Assembly: GCF_012933445.1 (NCBI RefSeq)
Contig: NZ_JABBNC010000006.1
Location: 62,001-126,000, forward strand
DNA length: 64,000 bases
Direction of reading: 5' to 3'
From: Actinoplanes sp. TBRC 11911
GTDB lineage: Bacteria > Actinomycetota > Actinomycetes > Mycobacteriales > Micromonosporaceae
The translations under genes and the position numbers were made by a program. Position 1 is the stretch's first letter; each line of letters starts with the position of its first letter. Below are positions 42,342-51,582 of this stretch, one piece after another. The notes beneath the pieces are model-generated. The model worked only from the letters and a program-made list of their open reading frames with translations, searched no databases and was not told the DNA's origin.

Positions 42342-43373
42342 ATGAAAGCGATTCTTCTGCATGGGCCCGGCGACGTCCGGATGGAGGAGGTACCCGACCC
42401 CCGCGTCGAGCAACCCACCGATGCCGTCGTACGGGTGGTGCTGTCCTGCGTCTGTGGCAGCGACCTGCACCCGTACCACCGCAGGATGAACCCGGACGCG
42501 CCGCCTCGGCCGATCGGCCACGAGTTCCTCGGTGTGGTCGAGGATGTCGGCGCCGACGTCCGGCGCTTCCGTCGCGGTGACCTGGTCGTGGCCGCCGACA
42601 CCTACTGCGACGGCACGTGTGACTTCTGCCGTGCCGGTCTGCACACGTCCTGCCGCAACGGTGGGTACTGGGCGGTGAAGGGTGTCGGCGGCGGTCAGGC
42701 CGAGGCGGTGCGGGTGCCGCAGGCCGACGGCACGCTGGTGAAGCTGCCCGTTCCGGAGGACTCGCCGCTGCTGCCGTCGCTGCTGGCGCTGGCCGACGTG
42801 TATCCGACCGGCTATCACGGCGCGTTACGGGCCGGGGTGACCGCGGGCAGCACGGTGACGGTGATCGGTGACGGCGCTGTCGGCCTGTTCGCGGTCGCCG
42901 CCGCGAAACGGATGGGCGCCGAGCGGATCATTCTCATGGGCCGGCACAAGTCGCGCACCGACCTGGGCCGCGAGTTCGGTGCCACGGATGTCGTCGCCGA
43001 GCGCGGACCCGAAGGCATCGCCAAAGTGCGGGAGCTGACCGACGGCTCCCCCTACGTGATCGAGGCGGTGGGCTTCGTCGAGGCGTACGAGCAAGCCTTG
43101 GGTGTGGTGCGCGACGGGGGCACGATCAGCCGGATCGGTGTGCCTCAATACGTTGACGGGCCGGTCGGCATGCCCCTGTATCGGCGCAACGTCACGCTGA
43201 CCGGCGGGGTGGCGCCGGTCCGCGCCTACATGGAGCTGCTGCTGCCCGACGTCCTGTCCGGCGCGGTGCCGGCGGGCCGGGTCTTCGACGCGACGGTGGG
43301 CCTGGCCGGGGTGGCCGACGGCTATCGGGCGATGGACCGCCGCGAATCGCTGAAGGTGCTGATCCGCCCGTAG
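42342..43373 (+). CDS. Zinc-dependent alcohol dehydrogenase (paralogue 1)
   Basis: A 343-residue medium-chain dehydrogenase. Catalytic zinc ligands are the cysteine of SCVCGSDLH and the histidine of GHEFLG. The structural-zinc lobe keeps four cysteines (YCDGTCDFCRAGLHTSC). The NAD(P) loop reads VIGDGAVGLFAVAAAKRMGAERIIL. It oxidises or reduces an alcohol/aldehyde pair; substrate unknown. A second gene of the same subfamily lies at 47028 and shares long identical stretches such as MGRHK.RTDLGREFGATDVV. In-frame sequence continues for 35 codons after the stop. Confidence 0.9.
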   Translation: MKAILLHGPGDVRMEEVPDPRVEQPTDAVVRVVLSCVCGSDLHPYHRRMNPDAPPRPIGHEFLGVVEDVGADVRRFRRGDLVVAADTYCDGTCDFCRAGLHTSCRNGGYWAVKGVGGGQAEAVRVPQADGTLVKLPVPEDSPLLPSLLALADVYPTGYHGALRAGVTAGSTVTVIGDGAVGLFAVAAAKRMGAERIILMGRHKSRTDLGREFGATDVVAERGPEGIAKVRELTDGSPYVIEAVGFVEAYEQALGVVRDGGTISRIGVPQYVDGPVGMPLYRRNVTLTGGVAPVRAYMELLLPDVLSGAVPAGRVFDATVGLAGVADGYRAMDRRESLKVLIRP

Positions 43374-43481
43374 GCCGACTTGGAGTTGGATAAGTTCGAG
43401 CCGGCGCCTTTCGATGCGCGATTGGCGGCGGAGCTGGCCGAGTTCGACCACGCCGCGCGCCCAGAGAAGAAGCCGTGTTGA
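43374..43481 (+). other. In-frame 35-codon tail after the alcohol dehydrogenase stop
   Basis: Directly after the TAG, the same frame stays open for 35 codons and ends at TGA 43479-43481, encoding a charged stretch including LELDKFEPAPFDARLAAELAEF. It has coding-like composition, unlike the repeats that follow, and may be the C-terminal remnant of a lost gene. No family is recognised. Confidence 0.3.
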
Positions 43482-43529
43482 CCTGGGGACTGATTGGGCA
43501 ACCTGGGGCCTGACTGGGCAACTCGGCAG

Positions 43530-44045
43530 CCGCGGCCGACCTCGATGCGCAGCCTGGGTAGCCGCGGCCGACGCCGATGCGCAGCGTGGGTCGGTGCGGC
43601 CGCGGGGATCGCCATCGTCGCGCGACGATCTCCGCGGCGGGGCGCGTGTTTCCGCTTTGTGGGATATCGGAGCCACATCGTGGGCTTTTCGTGAACCTTG
43701 GAGAGTTGCGCCCACATACGAGCCATAACTCTCCAAGGTTCACATCTGGCCGGGAAAGCCCGCCGCGCGAAGGCCACATTGCCGGACAAAAGCTGCTCCA
43801 CAATGGACGAGAATCCCGCATCGCGGACGCCGGGTCCAGGATGCGGTCGCCGGTCTCAGTACGCGGCCGCGAGTCCCACGATATGGAACCGCCGTGGGTC
43901 ACTCGTTGAGCCGGAGCACCGGCGCGGCCATCGCAGCGGCCGGCTATCCATCCCGGTCACCGGAAATGTCGGATATGCGCGCCGCCCGGGGCATACGGCG
44001 TTTCTCCAGCCACTGCGCCGGCCTGTGGGGCCGGCGCAGTGGCTG
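43530..44045 (-). repeat. Interspersed phased-dyad/hairpin element, copy D with extended flanks
   Basis: On the minus strand, sites begin at 43887, 43867, 43847, 43827, 43807 and 43786 (spacings 20, 20, 20, 20, 21, the same as copy B). The hairpin has perfect 17-bp arms (43691-43707 and 43727-43743) and a 19-nt loop. The minus-strand left end GCATATCCGACATTTC lies at about 43965-43980. Similarity to copy B runs beyond both ends, including an AACGCCGTATGCCCCGGGCG block near 44000 and the 32-bp minisatellite units near 43530-43600. No gene is credible between 43482 and 44165. Confidence 0.85.
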
Positions 44046-44165
44046 CGCCGGCCTGTGGGGCGAGCACGTCGTGCAGCTCAGGGCGTTTCTGGCATGGCGG
44101 GCGGCGGTGCTGGACGTGGGCCTGATCTTCGTGATCGCGGAGCAGGTTCGTGCGCTCGTGCCCGC

Positions 44166-45005
44166 TCAGCGCTTGGCCGCGGCGCCGCGCCGCGCCGCGC
44201 CGGGATCGTCGCGGAAAGCCAGGCCGGCTGCGTCCAACGCCGCGCGCAGCCGGCCAAGGGCGTATGGCCCGACCCCGTGTAGTGCCTGCACCTCGGCGGC
44301 ACTCAGCCCGGCCACCTGCTCGAGCCGGACCACGCCCTGCGCGGTCAGCGCGCGCGTCGCAGCTGCGCCGAGGTGGGGCAGCGGGATGCCCGGCTCCGGT
44401 GCCACCCTGCCGCGGGACGGGCGGGGGTGGCCCTCGTGGTCCAGCACGGCGGCGCCGCGCGGCGAGAGCCGATACCCGATGTCCAGCGATTCGGTCAGGC
44501 CGCGCTCCTTCAGCTTGCGGACGTTCTGCTTGAACGAGGGGGTGTCGCGGCCCATCCGCTGGGCGAGGTCGGGTGCCCGGGTGGCCGGCAGTTCGTCGAT
44601 CAGCAGCAGCGTCGCCCGGGTCCACGTCCCGGTCGGCGAGGCGCGGTCGAGCCGGTCCAGCCAGGCGCCGATCGCGTCGATCTCCGCAGCGTCCGGGACC
44701 GACTCCCGCAACGCCTGCCGCGGATCGGCGCCGGCGTAGCGCAATCCGATCCGATACACCGGCCGCTCGGGGTGCAGACCATCCAACTCCTGCCGGAGCG
44801 CCGCCAGCGAAGCCGCGCCGGCCCGCCGGGCGTCCGAGGCGGTCAGCGAGCTCACCGGCACGCGGTCGACGGACATGACCTCGACCAGTCCCACCGCGGT
44901 GCGCATCCGGGTACCGACCCGGACCCGAGGCCGTTCCCACCGGCGAAACGCCACGTCGACATCGCCGGCCCGGATCGCCGCCAGTTCCGCTGGACGCATC
45001 TGCAT
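44166..45005 (-). CDS. ASCH-like / winged-helix / helix-hairpin-helix protein
   Basis: A protein of about 279 residues in three parts. The N-terminal 70 residues (MRPAELAAIRAGDVDVAFRRW, then GTRMRTAVGLVEVMSVDRVPV) look like an ASCH/PUA-type RNA- or nucleotide-binding fold. A central region (about 105-190) looks like a winged helix with PSFKQNVRKLKERGLTESLD. The C-terminus (about 215-270) has a helix-hairpin-helix motif (LEQVAGLSAAEVQALHGVGPYALGRL). I cannot name the family with certainty. A DNA- or RNA-binding role is inferred. The start could be GTG 45029, ATG 45005 or ATG 44999. Confidence 0.6.
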   Translation of the reverse strand: MQMRPAELAAIRAGDVDVAFRRWERPRVRVGTRMRTAVGLVEVMSVDRVPVSSLTASDARRAGAASLAALRQELDGLHPERPVYRIGLRYAGADPRQALRESVPDAAEIDAIGAWLDRLDRASPTGTWTRATLLLIDELPATRAPDLAQRMGRDTPSFKQNVRKLKERGLTESLDIGYRLSPRGAAVLDHEGHPRPSRGRVAPEPGIPLPHLGAAATRALTAQGVVRLEQVAGLSAAEVQALHGVGPYALGRLRAALDAAGLAFRDDPGAARRGAAAKR

Positions 45006-45184
45006 GCCATCCAGTTCAACACAGGTCACGATCTCGTTGCCCGTCCAGCCACGGGAAGGGGCTTGAGACTCTTCGACATCGGCCGGTAGAAAATTTCTCG
45101 TACGGGATGTCGATAACGCCGCGCCCGATCGTCGTCACGATGGAAGCGGCCGATCGGCGGCTACTCGACGTGAGGGAGACCATC

Positions 45185-45541
45185 ATGCGTTACCTGTTGC
45201 TGATCTACAGCGAGGAACCCACCGCCGCGCCCGACCCGGCCGAGGCCGAGCAGGTGATGAACGAGTACTGGGCGTACAGCAACGCGATCAACGAGGCCAA
45301 GGCCAGCACGGGTGGAGAGGCTCTGCAGGACAGCAAGACGGCCACCACCGTCCGGGTCAAGGACGGCGAGCGCGTGGTCACCGACGGGCCGTTCGCCGAG
45401 ACCCGGGAGGTCCTCGGCGGCTACTACCTGATCGACGTGCCCGACCTGGACGCGGCGATCGACTGGGCGGCGAAGTGCCCGGGCGCGAAATACGGATCGG
45501 TCGAAGTACGGCCGATCATGGAGTTCGACAGCGCGTCATGA
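45185..45541 (+). CDS. YCII/DGPF-domain protein
   Basis: A 118-residue dimeric alpha-beta-barrel protein of the YCII-related (DGPF) type: MRYLLLIYSEEP at the start, the diagnostic VVTDGPFAETREVLGGYYLIDVPD in the middle, and VEVRPIMEF at the end. Such genes are paired throughout bacteria with ECF42-type sigma factors, as here, 15 nt upstream of the sigma gene. A regulatory role has been proposed but direct signal binding is unproven. GAGGGA precedes ATG 45185. Confidence 0.9.
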   Translation: MRYLLLIYSEEPTAAPDPAEAEQVMNEYWAYSNAINEAKASTGGEALQDSKTATTVRVKDGERVVTDGPFAETREVLGGYYLIDVPDLDAAIDWAAKCPGAKYGSVEVRPIMEFDSAS

Positions 45542-45556
45542 GGGTGGAGGTCACCG

Positions 45557-46828
45557 ATGGGTACGGCGGCGGACTCGGTCGAAGCGGTCTTCCGCGAGGA
45601 GTGGGGGCGTCTGCTGGCCTCGCTCGTGCGTACCCTCGGTGACCTCGACCTGGCCGAGGAGGTCGCCGCGGACGCCGTGGCCACGGCGTTGCAGCGGTGG
45701 CCGCGCGACGGGGTGCCCAACCGCCCGGCGGCGTGGCTGCTGACCACGGCCCGCCACCGGGCGGTCGATCTGCTGCGCCGGGACAAGGTGCTGGCGGCGA
45801 AGCTGGCCCTGCTGCAGGTGGAAGCCGACCGGTACGAGCCGCCACCGCCGGAGCCCGACCCGGGCTGGGCCGACCCGGACGACCAGCCGGACGAACGGCT
45901 GTACCTCTTCTTCACCTGCTGCCACCCGTCGCTGGCGCTGGAGGCGCAGACCGCGCTCACTCTGAACTGCCTCGGTGGCCTCACCACGCCGGAGGTCGCC
46001 CGCGCGTTCCTCACCCCGAACGCCACGATGGCGCAGCGACTGGTGCGGGCGAAACGCAAGATCCGCGAGGCGCGGATCCCGTTCCGGGTGCCCCGCGCCC
46101 ACGAGCTGCCGGTACGGCTGCCGGCCGTGCTCCGGGTGATTTATCTGATCTTCACCGAGGGGTACGCCGCGACCAGCGGCCCCGCACTGATGCGCCCCGA
46201 CCTGGCCGACGAGGCGATGCGGCTGGCCCGGATCCTGCGCCGCCTCATGCCCCGGCAGCGGGAGGTGGCCGGCCTGCTCGCCCTGATGCTGCTCATCGAC
46301 GCCCGCCGCGCCGCGCGGGTGGACGTCCGCGGCGACCTGGTGCTGCTCGACGACCAGGACCGCTCCCTCTGGGACGCCGGCAAGATCGAGGAGGGGCGTC
46401 GCCTCGTGATCGACGCGCTGACCGGTGGCCCACCCGGCCCGTACGCCCTGCAGGCCGCCATCGCGGCCGTGCACGACGAGGCGGCAAACGTCGCGACCAC
46501 CGACTGGCCACAGATCGTCGCCCTGTACGACGTCCTCCGCACCGTGGCACCCTCGCCGCTGGTCGAGCTGAACCGGGCGGTGGCGGTCGCGGTGGCCGAC
46601 GGACCCGCGGCCGGGCTGGAGCTCCTGGACGCCTTGACCGCGGACCGGCGGCTGGCCGGATACCACCTGCTTCCCGCGGCTCGCGGCGACCTGCTTCGCC
46701 GGCTGGGCCGGACGGCGGAGGCGGCGGACGCGTACCGGCAGGCGCTCGACCTCGCCGGCAACGGCCCGGAGCGAGCGTTCCTGCAACGCCGCCTGCGCGA
46801 GACCGCCACGAAATGGGACCCCCAGTAG
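45557..46828 (+). CDS. ECF42-like sigma factor with C-terminal TPR extension
   Basis: A 423-residue RNA polymerase sigma factor. Sigma-2 is at about residues 10-80 ([36 protein letters not shown]). Sigma-4-like region 2 is at about 115-175 ([20 protein letters not shown], helix-turn-helix [15 protein letters not shown]). A long helical C-terminus with DUF6596/TPR-like pattern ([51 protein letters not shown]) completes it. The extension and the adjacent DGPF gene are hallmarks of group ECF42, which lacks a classical anti-sigma factor. Confidence 0.9.
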   Translation: MGTAADSVEAVFREEWGRLLASLVRTLGDLDLAEEVAADAVATALQRWPRDGVPNRPAAWLLTTARHRAVDLLRRDKVLAAKLALLQVEADRYEPPPPEPDPGWADPDDQPDERLYLFFTCCHPSLALEAQTALTLNCLGGLTTPEVARAFLTPNATMAQRLVRAKRKIREARIPFRVPRAHELPVRLPAVLRVIYLIFTEGYAATSGPALMRPDLADEAMRLARILRRLMPRQREVAGLLALMLLIDARRAARVDVRGDLVLLDDQDRSLWDAGKIEEGRRLVIDALTGGPPGPYALQAAIAAVHDEAANVATTDWPQIVALYDVLRTVAPSPLVELNRAVAVAVADGPAAGLELLDALTADRRLAGYHLLPAARGDLLRRLGRTAEAADAYRQALDLAGNGPERAFLQRRLRETATKWDPQ

Positions 46829-46894
46829 GTTGCCAGGCCCGCGGTCCGGGCACCCGCCGGGAGTGTGGGGAATTACGCCCTCTGGACGGCCGGT

Positions 46895-46927
46895 CTCCCT
46901 GCCCAACCGCCCTAGCTGGGCAGGGAG
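46895..46927. terminator. Hairpin after the sigma-factor gene
   Basis: CTCCCTGCCCA (46895-46905) and TGGGCAGGGAG (46917-46927) form a perfect 11-bp inverted repeat with an 11-nt loop, 67 nt after the sigma stop and 100 nt before the next start. There is no T tract. A probable terminator separating the sigma gene from the alcohol dehydrogenase gene. Confidence 0.65.
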
Positions 46928-47027
46928 GTGGGCGAGCGGCGCCGGGCACGCGCCCTTGCCGAGGATCATCCCGGTATCTGGGAGGCGCGGGTCGTCGAAT
47001 CAGGGATTGCGGTGTTCGCTTTTGATT

Positions 47028-48056
47028 ATGAAAGCAACCATCTTGCGCGGTGCCGGGGACATCCGGGTGGAGGACGTGCCGGATGCGGCGGTCGAGGAGC
47101 CCGGGGATGTCGTCGTGCGCGTCCTGCAGTCCGGGATCTGTGGCAGCGACCTGCACCGGTACCGCCGGGGCGCGGACAACGCGCCGGAAGCACTCGGGCA
47201 CGAGTTCATCGGGGTCGTCGAGGAGGTCGGGGCGGCGGTCGGCAGCCTCAAACGCGGTGACCTCGTCGTCTCGCCCTGGGCGTTCTCGGACGGGACGTGT
47301 GACCTCTGCCGGGACGGGCGGTTCAACAACTGCCGGCACGGTGGGTCGTTCTCGTACGCGATCCCGGGTGCGCAGGCCGAGGCCGTACGGGTGCCGCTGG
47401 CCGACAGCACGCTGATCAAGCTGCCGGTGGCGGCCGACTCGGTGCTGATGCCGTCGCTGCTCTCGCTCACCGACGTGTACGCGACGGGGCATCACGGGGC
47501 GGTGCGGGCCGGCGTGAACCCGCGGACCACGGTGACGGTGATCGGGGACGGCGCGGTCGGGCTCTCGGCCGTGCTGGCGTCGAGGCGGCTCGGGGCCGAG
47601 CGGATCATCCTGATGGGGCGGCACAAGGAGCGGACCGACCTGGGCCGCGAGTTCGGGGCCACCGACGTCGTGGCCGAGCGGGGCGACGAGGGTGTCGAGA
47701 AGGTGCGTGAGCTGACCGGCGGTGACGGCACCCATCGCGTGATCGAGGCGGTCGGCTTCCGGGAGGCGATCGAGCAGGCGATGGGCGTCGTACGGACCGG
47801 CGGCGTGATCAGCAGCATCGGCGTCCCGCAATACGGGGAGGCGCCGACGGGCGTGCCGTTCTACCGTCGCGGGCTCACGCTCACCGGCGGGTCGGCGCCC
47901 GTACGCGCGTACATCGAAGAGCTGATGCCGGACATCCTGGACGGCACCGTCGAGCCCGGCCGCGTCTTCGACCTGGCGATCGGGCTGGCCGACGTGCCGG
48001 AGGGGTATCGCGCGATGACCGAACGCGAGGCGATCAAGGCGCGTATCACCCCTTGA
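47028..48056 (+). CDS. Zinc-dependent alcohol dehydrogenase (paralogue 2)
   Basis: A 342-residue medium-chain dehydrogenase closely related to the enzyme encoded at 42342. Catalytic zinc ligands are in SGICGSDLH and GHEFIG. The structural-zinc lobe reads SPWAFSDGTCDLCRDGRFNNC, so only three of the usual four cysteines remain. The dinucleotide loop is VIGDGAVGLSAVLASRRLGAERIIL. It starts at ATG 47028, and the protein opens MKATILRGAGDIRVEDVPD. It is monocistronic between a terminator hairpin and the convergent protease. Substrate unknown; it may be an isozyme with a different preference. Confidence 0.9.
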   Translation: MKATILRGAGDIRVEDVPDAAVEEPGDVVVRVLQSGICGSDLHRYRRGADNAPEALGHEFIGVVEEVGAAVGSLKRGDLVVSPWAFSDGTCDLCRDGRFNNCRHGGSFSYAIPGAQAEAVRVPLADSTLIKLPVAADSVLMPSLLSLTDVYATGHHGAVRAGVNPRTTVTVIGDGAVGLSAVLASRRLGAERIILMGRHKERTDLGREFGATDVVAERGDEGVEKVRELTGGDGTHRVIEAVGFREAIEQAMGVVRTGGVISSIGVPQYGEAPTGVPFYRRGLTLTGGSAPVRAYIEELMPDILDGTVEPGRVFDLAIGLADVPEGYRAMTEREAIKARITP

Positions 48057-48178
48057 GAAGACGCGCCGAGGTGCATGGGGGCTCGGGGACGCGTACGGGG
48101 AATGCCTGGGGGTGGGGGTGGACCCGGGCGTACGGGGAACGTTGACCCGTGGGGGGATCGCCGAGGCGTACGGGGAAA

Positions 48179-48206
48179 GGGGCCGGCGCATGATCGCGCC
48201 GGCCCC
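48179..48206. terminator. Strong hairpin between alcohol dehydrogenase and M4 protease genes
   Basis: GGGGCCGGCGC (48179-48189) and GCGCCGGCCCC (48196-48206) form a perfect 11-bp stem with a 6-nt loop, 15 nt after the protease stop. The preceding 48080-48175 has GCGTACGGGGA-type short repeats and no gene. A bidirectional terminator is likely. Confidence 0.75.
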
Positions 48207-48221
48207 TCATCTCGAGGTTGG

Positions 48222-49754
48222 TCAGCAGGTGGGCTCGCCGGACTGGGCCGGCACGCTCACCGCGGTCCAGGCGGCCTTGGTCGAGTTGAACAGGGTGCAG
48301 TTGCCGGGGGTCAGGTTCTTCGCGGCCTGCAGCGTCCACACGCGGTAGCGCAGGTACGAGGAGCTCGACGTCTTCATCAGCATCGCGTTGTACATGATCT
48401 TGATGGCGTTCTGGATGCCGACGCCCGTCACCGTGGAGCCGTTGCAGGTCGGGCTGGCCGGGCTCGCGCCGGTGCCCTGCGACAGCAGGTAGAACCAGTG
48501 GTTGCCGGGGCCGGCCGCGGCGTGCACCTCGGAGCCCGGGACGCTGCTCGAGTAGCAGTTGGCGTCGCCGGCCAGCGACGGGTTGTACATGTAGCGGATG
48601 GGGCCGGAGCCGACCAGGTTGACCTCTTCGCCGACCTGGAAGTCGGCCGGGTCGTTCGGGTTCGCCGCGAACGCCTCGGTGGCCGCGCCGAACGTGTCGG
48701 CGACGAACTCCTGGGTGCCGCCGCGCGAGATCCGGCCCGGGGTGGTGTCGTCGATGCCGTGGCCCAGCTCGTGGCCGACGACGTCGAGCGACGAGATCCA
48801 GCGACCGGCGGTGTTGTGGCCGATCTGGACCTGGGTGCCGTCGTAGTACGCGTTCTCGTCGTTGAGGCCGACGCGCAACGGCCACGCGCCGTTGTTGCCG
48901 TTCTGTCCGTTGCGGCCCAGCCACGAGGACAGCATCGACTTCTGCTTCTGCGCCACGTAGAGCGCGTCGACGCAGCCGGTCTCCTTGTTGGTCGCGACGC
49001 CGTTGCCCCACACGTTGTCCGAACCGCTGAACACCACGCGGGTGGAGGCGTCCTGGCAGCTCAGGTTCGTGGTGGCCGGGTCACGCATGGAGAACGTCGA
49101 GCCGGACTGGGTGGTGTTCAGCGACACCGAGCCGTTGATCCAGCCGGTCCCGGTGCCGGTGACGTCGGTGACGTGCTCGTACGTGCTCAGCACCTGGCCG
49201 GAGGTCGCGTCCACGTCGACGGTCAGCCGGCTCGGGCCTTCGGCGCCGACACCGTTGAGGGTGGACTCCCACGCCAGGGTGGCCGCCTTGCCCTCGTCGG
49301 CGACCACGACCAGTTTCGTGGACTCGACGCCGGACACCGACTTGAGCTGCTTCTTCGCGGTCGCGACGGCGGCGCTGTCGGAGATCGCCGGCGCGGTCGA
49401 CAGCTCGCCGATCGAGCTGCTCTGCGCCACCGAGGTGAACGTCGTCTTGCCGGCCGCGTCGGTGACGACCACGAGGTCGCCGCCGATCACCGGAAGACCC
49501 TTGTACGTACGCTCGTACGAGACGTAGTTGTGGCCGGCGGACTTGTAGACGGCGCGCTGGTGGAACGTGTCGTGGCTGGTCGCGTGGAGCGCCTGGGGCC
49601 GGCTGGCGACGAGGGCGTCGGCCGTGGCCACGCCGTCCGCGGCGGGTTGCGCCGACGGTCCGGCGGGCTGGGCGATCGCGGGCCCGGAGGTCAACGCCGC
49701 GACGGCCGCGACCGCGGTCCCGACGGCGATGAGCATGGGGGTTCTTCGGGACAT
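48222..49754 (-). CDS. Secreted M4-family (thermolysin-like) metalloprotease
   Basis: A 510-residue secreted zinc protease. A signal peptide (about 1-28) is followed by an FTP/PepSY propeptide (about 45-200: YERTYKGLPVIGGDLVVVTD) that keeps the enzyme inactive. In the catalytic domain the zinc site is VVGHELGHGID, the downstream acidic ligand is in GGTQEFVADTFGA, and the catalytic histidine is in SEVHAAAGPGNHWFYLL. AAAGGAG supports the ATG at 49754 over the upstream in-frame start. Actinomycetes use such enzymes to digest extracellular protein. It is monocistronic with its own terminator hairpin. Confidence 0.92.
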   Translation of the reverse strand: MSRRTPMLIAVGTAVAAVAALTSGPAIAQPAGPSAQPAADGVATADALVASRPQALHATSHDTFHQRAVYKSAGHNYVSYERTYKGLPVIGGDLVVVTDAAGKTTFTSVAQSSSIGELSTAPAISDSAAVATAKKQLKSVSGVESTKLVVVADEGKAATLAWESTLNGVGAEGPSRLTVDVDATSGQVLSTYEHVTDVTGTGTGWINGSVSLNTTQSGSTFSMRDPATTNLSCQDASTRVVFSGSDNVWGNGVATNKETGCVDALYVAQKQKSMLSSWLGRNGQNGNNGAWPLRVGLNDENAYYDGTQVQIGHNTAGRWISSLDVVGHELGHGIDDTTPGRISRGGTQEFVADTFGAATEAFAANPNDPADFQVGEEVNLVGSGPIRYMYNPSLAGDANCYSSSVPGSEVHAAAGPGNHWFYLLSQGTGASPASPTCNGSTVTGVGIQNAIKIMYNAMLMKTSSSSYLRYRVWTLQAAKNLTPGNCTLFNSTKAAWTAVSVPAQSGEPTC

Positions 49755-49929
49755 CTCGCGTACTCCTTTCCCGCCCGCGGGGGTAGTCGGGCGGGGCTCG
49801 ACATCCGGCGCGGCCGTCAAGCCGGCACCGTCTGGTTATCGAGGGAGACGCTATCTACGAGGGTCTATGTTTTGAAATAGGGAAAACCCTCGCAGTTTGC
49901 GGATTGTCAACCTGGGAATCACCCTCCGT

Positions 49930-50418
49930 ATGACAACCTCCCAGCTCAGGCTGCACTCGCGACCGTGGTGGGGGCTCGCGGGTTTCGCCGCTGCCGTGTT
50001 CGCCGCCGCGGCCATCGGCGCGCTCGGGGTCGCCGGGACCGCCGCCGAGTACGAGTCGCTGCGCCGGCCGGGGTGGGCGCCACCGTCCGCGCTGTTCGGT
50101 CCGGCCTGGACCATCCTGTACGCGATGATCGCGCTCGCCGGCTGGCTGGCGTGGCGCCGTGCGGGTTTCACCGGGCCGTTGTGGACGTACGCGGCGCAGC
50201 TCGTGCTGAACGCCGCGTGGACGCCGTTGTTCTTCGGGTTCGGTCGCTACGGTCTCGCGTTCGCGGACATCGCCCTGCTCTGGGTGCTGATCGCCGCCAC
50301 CGTGGCGGGGTTCTGGCGGGTGCGCCGGGTGGCGGCGTGGCTGCTGGTGCCGTATTGGCTCTGGGTCTCGTACGCCGCCGCCCTGAACCTGGCCATCTGG
50401 CTATTGAACCGGGGCTGA
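49930..50418 (+). CDS. tspO: TspO/MBR family membrane protein
   Basis: A 162-residue five-helix TspO protein. Recognisable motifs are YESLRRPGWAPPSALFGPAWTILYAMI in loop/helix 1-2 and LVLNAAWTPLFFG and AAALNLAIWLLNR near the end. TspO binds porphyrins and cholesterol-like molecules and is linked to stress responses and tetrapyrrole handling. ATG 49930 gives the normal length. The 3-prime end overlaps the convergent larC gene by 18 bp. Confidence 0.9.
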   Translation: MTTSQLRLHSRPWWGLAGFAAAVFAAAAIGALGVAGTAAEYESLRRPGWAPPSALFGPAWTILYAMIALAGWLAWRRAGFTGPLWTYAAQLVLNAAWTPLFFGFGRYGLAFADIALLWVLIAATVAGFWRVRRVAAWLLVPYWLWVSYAAALNLAIWLLNRG

Positions 50419-51582
50419 CTCCCCCGGGATCAGTCCCGCCTCGGTCGCGGCGGCGAGTGCCCGCGTCAGGGCGACCCGCTCCGGCACGCCGAGCTTCTCG
50501 GCCAGCGCGGCCACGTCGGAGAACTCGGGCATGGCCTGGACGATGACGCCGTTCGCGTGGCCGATCTTGACGGCGACGGTCACGCCGCCGACGGTGACCG
50601 GAACGAACGTTCGTTTTAGAGTGGTCTTGCGCCGCGCCGCTTCGCGCACCCCCAGCGTGCTCGTCTCCTGGAAGATCGCGTCCCGTACGGCCGGGACCGC
50701 CGCCGGATCGCAGAGCACCGTCAGCGTGTGCGCGGGCCGGCCCTTTTTCATCAGGATCGGCACCAGCCACGCGTCGGCGGCACCGGCCCGCAGCAGGCTC
50801 GCCAGGACACCGGGCCACAGACGCGGATCGAGATCGTCGACATTGGCCTCGAGCAGCACGGCGTCCTCCTGGCGGCCGTGGTCCGCTTCGGCCGCGCCGA
50901 GCACCACGCGCACCACGTTGGGCCGGTCCGGATTGTCCCGGGTGCCCGCTCCGGTGCCCGCGGTGTCGATCGTCATCGACGGCAACGACTCGCAACGCGA
51001 CGCCAGGGTCCGGATCAGGGCCATCCCGGTCGGGGTGGCGAGCTCCCCCGGCCCGCCGCCGCTGACCTGCCAGCCGCGGGCCAGCTCGGTCACCGCCGGC
51101 ACCGGAACCGGCAGGCGCCCGTGGGCCGTCCGCGCCGTGCCCGACCCGAGCGCCACCGCACTGGCCGAGACGCTGCCGACGCCGAGCGCGTCGAGCGCCG
51201 CCGCGACGCCCACCACGTCGGCGATCGAGTCGAGCGCCCCGACCTCGTGGAAATGCACGTCTTCCTCGGCGACCCCGTGCACGGCCGCCTCGGCCCGCGC
51301 CAGCCGCGCGAACACCTCCCCGGCCCGCCCGGTCACGACCGCCCGGATGGACCGCCACGTGCGGTGCGGCGGGTCGTCGACCAGCGGAACCACGTCGGCC
51401 TTGAGGGCTCGCAGGCCGGCCCGCGACACCTCGCGCACGTCGATCCGCACCGAGCCGGGGATGGTCGCGTCGACGGCCGTTTGTATCGCGTCGAGGGGGG
51501 CTCCGGCGTCGATCAGCGCTCCGAGCAGCATGTCCCCCGCGATCCCGGCGGACGCGTCGATCCAGAGGTGCCGCCCGCTCAT
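50401..51582 (-). CDS. larC: Nickel-pincer cofactor biosynthesis protein LarC
   Basis: A 393-residue LarC. It inserts nickel into the pyridinium bis-thiocarboxylate mononucleotide made by LarB and LarE, using CTP. Signatures are WIDASAGIAGDMLLGALIDAG at the N-terminus, EEDVHFHEVGALDSIADVVG, and the C-terminal LLEANVDDLDPRLWPGVL and ILMKKGRPAHTLTVLC. In Lactiplantibacillus plantarum this protein needs a ribosomal frameshift (larC1/larC2); here it is one continuous frame. It is the last gene of larA-larE-larB-larC, overlapping larB by 4 nt. Confidence 0.93.
   Translation of the reverse strand: MSGRHLWIDASAGIAGDMLLGALIDAGAPLDAIQTAVDATIPGSVRIDVREVSRAGLRALKADVVPLVDDPPHRTWRSIRAVVTGRAGEVFARLARAEAAVHGVAEEDVHFHEVGALDSIADVVGVAAALDALGVGSVSASAVALGSGTARTAHGRLPVPVPAVTELARGWQVSGGGPGELATPTGMALIRTLASRCESLPSMTIDTAGTGAGTRDNPDRPNVVRVVLGAAEADHGRQEDAVLLEANVDDLDPRLWPGVLASLLRAGAADAWLVPILMKKGRPAHTLTVLCDPAAVPAVRDAIFQETSTLGVREAARRKTTLKRTFVPVTVGGVTVAVKIGHANGVIVQAMPEFSDVAALAEKLGVPERVALTRALAAATEAGLIPGESAPVQ

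Noticed and set aside
13695..44045. Elements A-D as copies of an insertion sequence or MITE
   Set aside because: No transposase gene, no clear terminal inverted repeats and no target-site duplication could be seen; a MITE origin remains possible but unsupported.
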